Shown: positions 24,352-35,172 of the stretch, one piece after another
How positions within the stretch are numbered: position 1 is the first letter of the stretch
How the letters are laid out: every line of letters starts with the position of its first letter
NCBI RefSeq assembly: GCF_008831285.2
Contig: NC_045144.1
Location: 10,271,672 to 10,335,671 of the forward strand
Reading direction: 5' to 3'
Source: Nymphaea colorata
Lineage: Eukaryota > Streptophyta > Magnoliopsida > Nymphaeales > Nymphaeaceae
Length of the DNA: 64,000 bases
The notes under the pieces: model-generated
Seen by the model: only the letters and a program-made list of their open reading frames with translations
Database searches by the model: none
What the model was told of the DNA's origin: nothing
Program-made: the position numbers and the translations under genes

Positions 24352-24888
24352 CTAAACACCAGAAACAGCACGTGCTTCTGCCAATTTTTTCAACTGAGCA
24401 GCATGTTTTTTGCCAGCTATGTGGAAATCATATACCGTCTTACTGTTGCAAACAGTACCACACAATATGCACACCCTCACTTCAGCAGCTGATGCACCAC
24501 CTTCCAAGAGCTTCTGACGTTTCTTCTCCAAATCTTCCTTCGGAGCTGCACTAGCAGTTTGTTTCTCATTGGTGGCTGGAGGAGTCTTCTTGGTATCCAC
24601 AGCAGCAGCCTTAGCCAGACCCTTCTTTGAATTCTTTCCCTCTTCAAGCTTTGTCATGTTCCTCAAGTGCTTTTTGCCATTCTTATGCTTGTCGAGTACA
24701 TCTTTGCTGTTGCAATCGATTTTGCATACAGCACAATACGCAGACTGAACAACCTTGTTCTTTTTCTTCTTTATCAGCTTCTTTGGCAACACATTAGAAA
24801 ATGTAGCATATGTCTGGTTCCAAGCTGCTGCTGCTGCTGCAGCAGCATTGGCAGCAGTAGGATCAATGACACTCTGGCTTCGCACCAC
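24352..24888 (-). CDS. C2H2/U1-type zinc-finger protein, exon 2 (3' coding exon)
   Basis: The exon begins right after a TTTATCCACAG acceptor and ends at TAG, adding 178 residues. An alanine run (about residues 167-178 of the joined protein) is followed by a lysine-rich segment, PKKLIKKKKNK, probably a nuclear localisation signal. Two fingers of C-x2-C-x12-H-x5-H spacing follow: C208/C211/H224/H230 within YCAVCKIDCNSKDVLDKHK, and C296/C299/H312/H318 within RVCILCGTVCNSKTVYDFH. The GKKH after each His pair is typical of the U1/matrin-like (zf-met) class, which binds RNA or dsRNA in splicing and stress proteins. Phase matches exon 1 at 42117 exactly, giving a 334-residue protein. A small extra exon inside the intron cannot be excluded. 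Confidence 0.85.
   Translation of the reverse strand: MVRSQSVIDPTAANAAAAAAAAWNQTYATFSNVLPKKLIKKKKNKVVQSAYCAVCKIDCNSKDVLDKHKNGKKHLRNMTKLEEGKNSKKGLAKAAAVDTKKTPPATNEKQTASAAPKEDLEKKRQKLLEGGASAAEVRVCILCGTVCNSKTVYDFHIAGKKHAAQLKKLAEARAVSGV
24823..24860 (-). repeat. (GCT)n/(GCA)n trinucleotide repeat encoding poly-alanine
   Basis: On the plus strand a CTG run turns directly into a CAG run, so the tract is an inverted repeat able to fold into a hairpin. On the coding strand it gives alanine codons near the start of exon 2, a site where length variation would change the protein. Confidence 0.8.
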
Positions 24889-27800
24889 CTGTGGATAAAC
24901 AGAGATTCCAATTTTAAAGCCGCAGCAAACCAGAGAAAATTGACTTCATAGGAAGAAAAAAAAACAGCCGAAGACATATACAGTCATCGATAAGTTGCAA
25001 AGGTGCATAAACAAGGGGAGCACATGCCCCCTAACTTATGTGTATTTACATATGAGTTCCCCCTCTCAATCAAAAACCTATATACCTTCTACCCTCCCCC
25101 GGTTGAATTTTTAGCTCTACCACTGCTGATCGGTTAGATAAGTAGTTGAAAATACAAAGAGCTACACAGATATGGTGCACAGGAAGGAGAACCATCGGCA
25201 GTTTCTGCTTTCTCTTCTCACGATACCATGGGGTTGAGACACATACTTCAAATGACTTGTTCTGCCTTCTTATTTACTCTTCATAAGAAATTAAGCAAAA
25301 TATGAATATCCTACGTAATCTTGGCATATCCTTCAGCATTTTTAAGTCATTGCACTTATTAATGTTAACCCTCATACCATGTGCATGAGGATGTGCTTCA
25401 CACCTTTATTTGTTCAAACGAAGCTACTGCACTAGAAAATTCAAGAACATTATCAATTTCGTTGGCACATAAAACAGCTCAAAAGCACTACGGCAGCATC
25501 GTGTCTTGTTCAATAAAAATTGAACATGTATTTTTTTGTCACAGCAACACTTTTTAATTTAGATGTCCTAGGTGTGGTGAATATAAGAGAGGATCAGAAT
25601 ACCAGACTGACAGGATCCAGAAACGACGTCTCAGCTTCAATGGAAACTGCAGATCGCCGGTTGACCTTAATTTTGACCCAACAATAACAACAGTAGGAGA
25701 AACACAAAAGAGATACTGTGGCACCTTGATTCAAAGTTCAAACCCAAGTTGCTAACTTAAGGTTGACCTGACACTTTGCTTTATGCTGACGAGGTTGTTA
25801 TGATTCTCATACACTTTCATGTTCAAAGATGTGAACCATAAAGTATTGTATGTGGAAGTAACCCTTTCCATGAAAGTCAGACATCTTCAGGAGCATACAA
25901 CATAGAAGTCCATCTAGCAAGTACGACAACAGCTTTCAACTTTATTAAATGCCCTATCAGTTTTTTGCAAGGCTGAAAATGATAGTGCAGGACTGAGTTG
26001 TTCCAGGCCACCACGATATACTAAAAGAGATACTTCTGCAGTTCAAGTTATGTCGGATTCTTCCAACAGGTCTGGCAGCAATGCAGCCATTGGATCTCCC
26101 AGCCCCTTATCGTGAAAAGCACAGCCACAAATGCAGACATGTTGTGGGAAACGCATACAGAAATGCACCGGGAGGCAGCAGCCAACAGTTCTTTACAAAC
26201 AAACGCATAAAGGGACTAGAGTAGTCAGATCTATCTGTCATCTATCTATGGCTATGTTGGCCAATACAACAGATTAATTATGACGTTCTCCAACAAGGTG
26301 CCATTCTGACAAACCACTACTTATTTATGGGCATGTCAGCAACTGAAAGCACACAATTCTATAATCCATGATTTTCCTGCATGGAAGGATTACGGTACTC
26401 AAATAAAAGACTTATTATTCATAGTAACCAAGTTTTTTACTCAAAGTAACCAATATCAGTTGCATAGCATTCGCATCAACAGAACAACATAAGAATAATA
26501 TCAATAAAATTTTGTGGTATTCTGAAAATGCACAAAACAAGTAAATGCTACAACAAAACTCAAGTTCTATAAGAGCCCAAAGACTGATTCTCATCATTTA
26601 GCTTCAAGAAACCACTTTCATGTTAACATAAGCAAAAATATTTCTGAAATTAACATGGATCCTAATCTCTAAGTTCATTTGGATTAGAACCATATCCAAG
26701 TAAATGATTTTCACTGGTTTTCCTTTCATTTGAAATTCGTTAGTTTGCAATGCAACATAATAGATTGTAAAAGGAAAAAACTTAATTGACCAATATAACC
26801 ATCCAGTCTGAACATAATAAACAATATTGTTAGTTCAGGTGTGATCTCAAAACTTATAAAGCCAAGCTGTGTAGGCCTCAAGGCAGTTTAATTTCAAAAC
26901 TTGGTATCTGCAAATTTAAACAAGTTTTTCAATGTAAAACAGTAAAAATGAACCATTGTCATAGAAAACGCGTCTTATTCCAAAAAGACGGGTATAATAT
27001 GCCAAAACACAGTCAGCCGTAAAAAAGGTGAAAAAAACGTGTCTTTTTCAAAAAATGCTAGAAAATAAAAAACGTGAAAAAAACACATATTATACGTGTA
27101 TTATACGCGTTTTTTCATATTTTTTATGATTTTCAAAATTTATTAATATTTTTTTAAATTTGCCGAGATATTCCCGAGATATACAACTTTGCCATATTGT
27201 ACCCGAGAAATTTCTCGCCGTATAATACTCATACACGTTTTTTGTGACAATGAAATAAACCAAGGTGTCCAAGGGAAATATAGAGTTTACAATTTTATGC
27301 AACATCCCAAGAGTGGAAGTGGCCTGGGAATGGTCTCGTATATATGATTTTCAGAAAAATAAATGGCCATATATATTTGAGTCTCACTAACTTATACCCT
27401 AGTTTTGGGTAAGAATTAAAGCTGTCGACAAGGCAGGTAAGGATTCGGTAGAGTGGGGATCTGGGTCAGTCTTGCACAGGGTTTTTTCATTCTCAAAAAA
27501 AAAAGAAAAAAAAAAAGAAAAAACGAAAAGAGAAAATTATTAAGGTTAAATCTAAAAGAAGAAAAAAAGACAAATGATGGAGACAGAGAAAAGAAAGAAA
27601 GACAAGAAAAGGATTGATTAGTCACAGGAAAAGGGTTTTAACTTTTGAAAAAATAAAACCTAGCTTGTTCAACCCAAGCCTTTGCCAAGCAGTTCTGCAC
27701 ATGCAAGAGCAAAATATGAAGTAAAAGAGAAGGAAGAAAGGAAAAGGATCTCTTGTTTGTTCCTAAGCAAATTTGCCCATGAATTTTAGGCTGTCAAATC

Positions 27801-29216
27801 AGTAGTCCGACTGAGACACAGGTTGTTCAAGCCCCTAAAAAGATTAATCAGGGCTAGTTGGGAGTTGGGACTAGTCAGTCTGGATCGGACTAAGTTGATT
27901 TTCTATAAATACAATAAATAAATACATATTTTTTATATGAAAATAAGTACAGAAACATATAAGTCTATATAAAAGTGCATGTACATATTGATAGGTCAGA
28001 GATTAGCCAATTGACCAATAACTAGGCTAACCAATTGACTAGTTTGACCAACTAGTAGCCAGTTTGAAACACAAATCAGTCAATATCGACGCAACTGACT
28101 AATAAGAATTGTGACAATGGAAAGCAAATGGTTTCTTCAGTACACTTAAACAGTTAAACCAGGTAGTCTCTCATTCAACTTAATTAAGGGCTGGACACCA
28201 AGACAAAGTGAACTTATCTTCGAATCATGTCATAAGGTAATAAATAGGCTTGAGCTAACATACATGTGCAGGTTTGTAATCTCTCACCCAATCTACATGC
28301 ACTAATGTATAGAAGAATAACATAAAGCAATTTAGAGCATTCAAACAATAGAACTGCAAAACTTAATATCAAAGACCAACCAATACATAATGTCTTTTAT
28401 CAGCTATGAACATAACAAAACAGCCTTTCTAAAAACTAGAAAGCTACATCTTCCTCAAATTTTTACACCTTCTATATAAGCCATCAATAGACATACATTA
28501 TTCATGGTCCACCCTATGCTCACACTAACGAAAAACATAATTGAGGGGTTCACAAACATACACAAAGCAGGAAATGGGTAAGAAACATTTAATAGATGAA
28601 CTAAAAATCTTTTAGAATACTGGCACGTGTTTAAGTATGACAAGAAAATGTAACATCATTTAAGTGCTATTTTCCACTAACTAGAAGCCATTACGGGAAT
28701 CAAAATTTACTAAATTATGTAAGAACCATTTTCTCAAGTAAAAATTCAGTCCTCATGTTAAAATTAACCTTCAGTAGTGTAGTTCCACAGAAATTATCAA
28801 GTTCAGTAACTTCCTAATTTCCTGTCACATAAAGGTTTACTGCAGTGGGCAGGTGCAAATGTAGGTGCTGGTAAACTATTTCTCAAAAAATTGACAGTGT
28901 AGATAGATACATACATGTGTGTGTGTGTGCATGTGTGTGATGACTACTCTACGGGTACCTACAGTCCTACACCCATGTTAAACCATAGCTAGAGATTGTG
29001 TTATTGCAATCAAACCATATTACATTCAGAATGATCATTTGGATAATGTGTTTTAAACTTCTGAAAGTCTTAAAAACTGGCAAAATGTGGGCTATTGATT
29101 TTTTAAGTTATTAAGATGCTCATATTTACACTAGAATTATATGATTTAAAAGCTAGTCACATGGGTAAGGGGTAGGTGCCAAGCAATTTCAAAAAACATG
29201 GGTGCAGGGACATGAC

Positions 29217-29248
<32 letters not shown>

Positions 29249-31124
29249 CATATATAACAAAAATAAATATATACAACAACAAGGAACAAAAGTAAACAAT
29301 TATAAAAGGATAAAAGGTGGATAAGCATGGAAAATTCCATTTCATAGTCCATACCCTGTGTATGTGTATACACTAAAAAGAAATCCTAAACAGGACCGTT
29401 TTGAACATGGTCAAAGTTGGCCTGGTCCAGAAGATGGCTAAAAAAGGGAAAACAAATATTATCCTTTTATCAAAAGATAGCTAAAAAGAGGGGAAACAAA
29501 AAAAGGCCAAAAAGGGAAAAAAACACGATACATACTTGGTGGAATTATTCACGTGACATCAAATAGATCTTTCCATATTATTCATCTATTAGTAGAACTG
29601 ATAAACAAATAGGCTCTAGCTTCATCTCCAATGTTGTTGATATGATTGCCTACGTAATGCTTAGTCACAATTCCACCTTCAGCGCCGAAGTCCAGCACTT
29701 AAGCTGTGGAAGGTGGGTATGAGCCTCGGCTCTGCCTAGGCATGCCCATATGGGAGTAGGCATGCTGTGCCTAGTCCATAGATGCATCCATATAAGGTGA
29801 CAAGGCATATTGAGGTTCAATTAAAGTGTATGTAGCAAGGATTAAATAAACTTGGAAACAGTTAGTGGTATTAATTGCTGATTGTGGAAGCCGAAAAGGA
29901 AGTTTCCATTCTTCAATAAACATGGAACTGGGCTATTTATAGAAGCAAAATGTCCATTTTGATTCATGTGAAGTTCAGCCTTCATCCTTCACGTGAACTT
30001 CAGCCTTCTGCTTAGCCAGGTATGTTTCATTAATCATTATACTATGTTATATTCACTTCAGTAACTCAGTGAAGTCAGCTGCTCAGTCTATGATTTACAG
30101 TTTATTAGTTTTATAGTCTATGATTTTATTTGTCTATGTTTCATTATTTCATCATATGTTATAAGGCCAGCTCGAGCTCGACTCAACCCAAAAAATTCGA
30201 GCTCGAGCTCAGCTGAACTCGAGTTAAGGTCTATAGAACAGGCTTGAGCTCGAACCAACTGTACAATGTTGAGCTCGAGCTTGACTAGCTTAACTCAGTT
30301 TAAATTAACATGTCTCATTTCTTTTAACCCATTTAACTCGCTTAATTAATTCAACTATGATGAGCCAGTTTTATGTAGTCGAACCGAACCAAATTTAAAC
30401 AAGTTCAATTCTTACAACTCAAACTCAACTCATTTAGTATCGAAAGTATAAATAACTCGAGCTTAACAAGACAAGTTCGAGTCGACTCGTTGTGCGGCCC
30501 TGTCCTTTAGTGCAACTACTTTGCATGGTTGACAACGATGAAAAGCCATCATTGGGATACATATACAAGGCAATGGACCATGTGAAGGACCAAATAAAGG
30601 TAAGTTAGAAAATTTCCATTTTTTTATGAAGCTATATGGAACATCATTGATAAAATATGGGAGGCTCAATTTCATTGATCTCTGCATGCAGCAGGACTAT
30701 ACTTAGCACTCTTTTATGATTACCCTGATATTTAGTCTAATTATGACATCAAGGATGGACTATTCAAGTGCATTTTCCATCTTATTACAAATACATTTCA
30801 GGCTCCTAGATATCTTCAACACTGAAATGGTGTCTCACTATCCTAAATCATAGCTTTTCCTTCATCTTTAGTAGTCAAAATTGGAAATCAATCTCAGGTT
30901 GGTCAAGGACCCAAAAGGACCAGACAGGACTAGTCTCTTTGAGTTGGTCCAAGTCAGATGGCACATCGACCTCAAATACATAATCATTAAAGGTTCACGT
31001 TTTGGAGCATATAGAGTATACATGGTAAGAGCTTCGTGTTTCATGTTTTAGAGAGACAGCGCGAACACATAAGATATAAATACAAAGAAAAACAGAATAC
31101 ACAGAATATATATTATCTATATAG

Positions 31125-31155
<31 letters not shown>

Positions 31156-31309
31156 AAGAAATAAATAAATAACAGACCACATAATATACAGAAATATGAT
31201 CCTAGAAGACTGAAGAATATATCTACAAATACAAACGATATTTAAATAAGCACATAAACTGCAAGAAATACATTTAAATTACAGAACAAGATAGAGGAAT
31301 ATATCACAT

Positions 31310-31531
31310 GGAGAACAATATAGTAAGTTAAGAATAAGAAAAAGAAGAAAAAGAAGAAAAAGAAAAAATAATACTAATAATAACAAATCAGAGTTATATG
31401 TATCAGTTTATATCATGTGATGGAGAACAGTATAGTAAGTTAAGAATAAGACTAACAAGAAAAGGAAAAAAAATAATAATAATAATAAATCAGAGTTATA
31501 TCAATATGTATCAGTTTATATCATGTGAGAC
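31310..31531. repeat. 112-bp tandem duplication
   Basis: GAGAACAATATAGTAAGTTAAG at 31311 recurs at 31423 as GAGAACAGTATAGTAAGTTAAG. Each copy continues through an AAGAAAAAG/AATAATAAT stretch to ATCAGTTTATATCATGTGA. The copies differ mainly in the length of the simple-repeat portion. Confidence 0.85.
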
Positions 31532-31827
31532 ACAACTAATTTTAAGGGTGTAATGCACCGGTACTGATCAAGGTATGTGTCATATCACATATGATATGGC
31601 ACATTGTGGGTCATAACAATATGGCCCTGAGTACCTGACAAAACCTTGGACACTTTTAGAAGGTTTGTAAAGGGTAATGTTAGACATTTGTACGAGGTTT
31701 GTTAGGGGAAAGTCAGACACTTATAGGAGGTTTGTTAGGGGGAACTTTTGTGCCCCTGAGCAGAAAAAACAATGATTTGAGGTAGACCTATGCATGCCAC
31801 ATCGATTTCGCATTGGAGAAAGACAAT

Positions 31828-32180
31828 AGCATCATCTAGTTAGAATGCATGAAAATATCAACTCATGCACCTGTTTGAATAGAAGCTATAAAATTTCAAA
31901 GCCAACAAATGACTGATATTTTGAAGAAAAAAATGAAAAAGATATGGAAGATGCAGAAATGGGGTATGGTGAGCTTTGGAAAATTGAGAATTATGAAGCC
32001 CAAAAGTGGTTAGTTCTAGCACAAGGGAGAATAGAGTGATGGAGGCAAAAGGCAGCTCTGGTAGAAAAAGAAAAGGTAGGACAAGACCAACACGTGACAA
32101 GTTCACTAGGAGAGTACCTAATGGCAAGTTTCAATGTGGCAAGTTTACCATATTGCACTTTACTTGACAGAACCATTAGG
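31828..32180 (+). repeat. Extra diverged copy of the hAT BED-finger region
   Basis: This segment aligns with 32690-33090 over its whole length. Shared landmarks are AGCATCATCTAG, CATGAAAATrTyvACnCATGCACCT, GGTATGG...GAAAATTrAG, GGGARAAnRnAnTGATGGAGG and CATATTGCAC. It is a direct repeat about 860 bases upstream of the copy that leads into the rest of the hAT transposase. No frame is open through it. Confidence 0.65.
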
Positions 32181-32639
32181 ATTTATGTTAGTTATAAGGG
32201 TGCAACATGCCCATATTGCAACATTCCATGTGACAAGGTGCCATATTGTATGATATAATGCCATATCGGCCATATCAGATGACATCGCCTCCGTGAAAAT
32301 TTAATGGGACCCAAACCTAGATTTTTGCATTTTGGGCTTTAAAAACCCTTCAACATCGAGCAGTACAGACTTTCAAGAGTGGAACAAAAGACAGATCTCG
32401 CCAGTTTGTGGAAGGAAAATTGCAACTGACGTTGGCCTCATGCATAAAGATCGTTCTCCCATTGGAAAAGATTACTAATACCTGTTTCTCATGTAGGAGG
32501 TATTGTTCACTATGAAAGGCATTCAATTTTGGCCTTTTACCACAGCTTTGTGATAATTTGAAGAAAAATAGCTTCCAATGATCATGTGTGGTAATGGTGC
32601 ATTGGTGCTGAAGTTGACAATAAGTTGAGAATGAGGTAA

Positions 32640-33226
32640 AAATTTAGTAAAAACTGATCGCTATGGGATTGCCAGATTGAAGCATCATCTAGCTCAGCTA
32701 CATGAAAATGTTGACACATGCACCTCCAAGGATTAGCCAAAGGTAATAAGATTTAGTGCCAGAAAATGTCTAAGAACTTTAAAAAGAAAAAGGGAGAGAG
32801 ATATATAACAGAGTTAAAATTGGGTATGGACAACCCTGAGAAAATTAAGGATGATGAAGATTATAAACTTCCCACTTTTGATTGAGTGTAAGACCAGAAG
32901 CGTCTAGTTTTAAAGCAAAAGGGAAAAGAATGATGGAGGTTCAAGGTAACTCCAGTAGAAAAAAGAGGTGCAGATGCAAGTTTTTTGGTAGAAAACTCAG
33001 TGGCAGGTCGAGTACTTGCAAGTGCAACTATTAGGAATTTTTGTCACCTCATATTGCACCAAGTTCTTGATTAGATATTAGGACTGCTATGAGACCCAAA
33101 CACTTAATAGAATATGCAAATAATGCAGTTAAGAGATGGTTTAATAATCTTTGCATTTCTTTTAATGTGGCAATGTTGATTCATGTTCAACGTACTGTAG
33201 ACACAATTACTTTTATACGCCCTGGG
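32640..33226 (+). pseudogene. hAT transposase pseudogene, 5' part (BED zinc-finger region)
   Basis: In the plus frame near 32660-32735 the sequence reads YGIARLKHHLAQLHENVDTC, the second half of a plant hAT BED zinc finger (usual form GGI.RLK.HLA). A basic helical segment with stops follows. The rest of the transposase continues on the far side of the Copia insertion at 38669. Many stops show it was dead, or nearly so, when the Copia landed. Confidence 0.65.
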
Positions 33227-33276
33227 TGATAGAAATGTAGCACCAATATCTGTAACCCGAAAACAGCACTCACGCA

Positions 33277-33314
<38 letters not shown>

Positions 33315-33672
33315 ACAAGAAGAAACTGAGGAGAAGAAGCCGTAGCCAAAATGGTTTGCACGGCCTCTATTTATAATCTCATTTTCAGAATTCTAAGAGT
33401 CTCCAATCGTAGAATCCTAGGAGATTTCACAAGCTCCAAGGACATTAATTACATCATAGAAACCTAAAAGACTTCACATATTACAAGGATATTAACTACA
33501 ACATAGAATCCTAGGAGACTTCCCATATAACAAAGATATTAACTATAACATAGAATCCTAGGAGACTCTTCACATGTTACAAGGACATTAAATATTTTAA
33601 CACATTCTACAAGGAGGTGGAATCCTAAGAGACTCCTCTTCAACGTGCTGGTGAAGGATTTATATTTTAACA
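33227..33672 (-). repeat. 3' LTR of the intronic Copia (446 bp)
   Basis: It is bounded by TG...CA with CTGGG outside. It contains a GA run near 33281-33308 and repeated ATAGAATCCTAGGAGA-like phrases at about 50-60 base spacing. A minus-strand frame opens in the LTR but does not resemble a conserved protein. Confidence 0.95.
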
Positions 33673-35172
33673 CCCTCCCTCAAGTTGTGCATGGTTTTGC
33701 ACCATGTACAACTTGCCTTTTAGAAACCAGAATCGTTCCTTTGTTAATCCTTTTGTAAATAAGTCTACAACTTGTTCATCTGTACGAACATAAATAGGCT
33801 GAATTTCCTTGTCTTCCACCTTTTGTCTAACAAAGTGTTGATCAATCTCAATGTGCTTTGTTCGACCATGTTGTACGGGATTAAAGACAATGTTAATAGC
33901 GCTTTGATTATCGCACATTAACATTGATGTTTTAATCTTTTCTCCAATGTCTTCTAGCAAATGTCTAACCCATGTAACTTCAGCAGTACCTGCAGCCATG
34001 CATCTGTATTCAGCTTCAGTGCTGGATCTTGCTACTGCCTTTTGCTTTCGACAACTCCAAGACACAAGATTACGTCCAATGAAAATACAAAAACCAGAAA
34101 TGGACTTTCTTTGATCGGGATCTCCAGCCCAATCTGCATCTGTGAATGTCATAAGTTGATGTCCAATAGTTATATTTTCACTCTTACCATAAACTAAGCT
34201 ATCTCCTGCTGTCCCTTTAAGATATCTTAATATTCTTTTGACAGCATCCATGTGAGTATCTCTAGGTGCATGCATAAATTGGGATACTTGATTCACAGCA
34301 TATATAATATCTGGTCTAGTAAATGTAAGATATTGAAGTGCCCCAACAATACTTCGATATTGCGTAGGATCTTCATATAACTCCCCATCTTGAGCACTTA
34401 GTCTTTGATTTAGAACACTAGGAGTTCCAACAGGCTTACAATCAGACATACCTGACTTTTTCAACAAATCCAACGTGTATTTCTGTTGTGTCAATGTGAG
34501 GCGATTATTGTGCCTATCAATCTCCACTCCAAGAAAGAATCGTAAATCAAGCTCTTTCATTTTGAAGTTTTGCATCATCAAAACTTTAGCTTCTTCTATG
34601 TGTTTTTCTGAATTGCCTGTGATAACAATATCATCAACATATATAAGAAGTAAAGTAAATATGTTTTCCTTTCGATAAATGAAAAGAGAGTGATCTAGAG
34701 GACATCTCCGAAAACCACATTCTTGAATCTTGCAAGAGAAACTGTCAAACCACGAACGTGAGGCCTGTTTAAGTCCATAAATAGATTTTCTTAGTTTGCA
34801 AACCCATGCATGAGAGTCTCCTTTCGTGTATCCTGGAGGTTGTTCCATATATACTTCCTCCCTTAAATCACCATGAAGAAAAGCATTCTTCACGTCCATT
34901 TGATGTAGTCTCCATCCATATTCAACTGCCAATGATATAATCACGCGAATTGTTCCCATTTTGATCACAGGGCTGAATGTCTCATCATAATCTTCTCCAT
35001 ATTGTTGTGTAAACCCTTTTGCTACTAACCTTGCTTTGTGTCTTTCTATGCTGCCGTCAGGTTTGTATTTAATTTTGTATACCCATTTGGAGCCCACTAC
35101 GTTCTTTTCGTGTGGCCTCGGAACGATCTCCCATGTTCCACATTCATGCAAGGCATCCATTTCTTCTTTCAT
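33667..35172 (-). CDS. Copia reverse transcriptase and RNase H
   Basis: This 501-codon open frame starts at MKEEMDALHECGTWEIVP, the usual opening of the Copia RVT_2 domain. The polymerase active site is LLLIYVDDIVITG at about residues 172-184. RNase H follows, with FTDADWAGD (about 345) and STEAEYRCMAAG (about 390), then the typical HGRTKHIEIDQHFVR. It ends five codons beyond TKERFWFLKGKLYMVQ-type text, at the edge of the 3' LTR. It is one base out of phase with the integrase frame upstream, with the shift lying within about 25 bases around 35185-35200. Translation therefore needs a frameshift, or the element is broken there. Domain content is complete. Confidence 0.93.
   Translation of the reverse strand: MKEEMDALHECGTWEIVPRPHEKNVVGSKWVYKIKYKPDGSIERHKARLVAKGFTQQYGEDYDETFSPVIKMGTIRVIISLAVEYGWRLHQMDVKNAFLHGDLREEVYMEQPPGYTKGDSHAWVCKLRKSIYGLKQASRSWFDSFSCKIQECGFRRCPLDHSLFIYRKENIFTLLLIYVDDIVITGNSEKHIEEAKVLMMQNFKMKELDLRFFLGVEIDRHNNRLTLTQQKYTLDLLKKSGMSDCKPVGTPSVLNQRLSAQDGELYEDPTQYRSIVGALQYLTFTRPDIIYAVNQVSQFMHAPRDTHMDAVKRILRYLKGTAGDSLVYGKSENITIGHQLMTFTDADWAGDPDQRKSISGFCIFIGRNLVSWSCRKQKAVARSSTEAEYRCMAAGTAEVTWVRHLLEDIGEKIKTSMLMCDNQSAINIVFNPVQHGRTKHIEIDQHFVRQKVEDKEIQPIYVRTDEQVVDLFTKGLTKERFWFLKGKLYMVQNHAQLEGGC
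33673..33685 (-). other. Polypurine tract of the intronic Copia
   Basis: On the minus strand, ACTTGAGGGAGGG directly abuts the 3' LTR. This is the site that primes plus-strand DNA synthesis. Confidence 0.85.

Noticed and set aside
30170-30480. CGAGCTCGAGCTC palindromic text considered as a regulatory array
   Set aside because: The same kind of phrase occurs in many decayed plant DNA elements and no ordered spacing is present.
33104-33361. Small frame repeated at 37906-38352
   Set aside because: Both copies are the same LTR sequence with its GA tract; no conserved protein is indicated.
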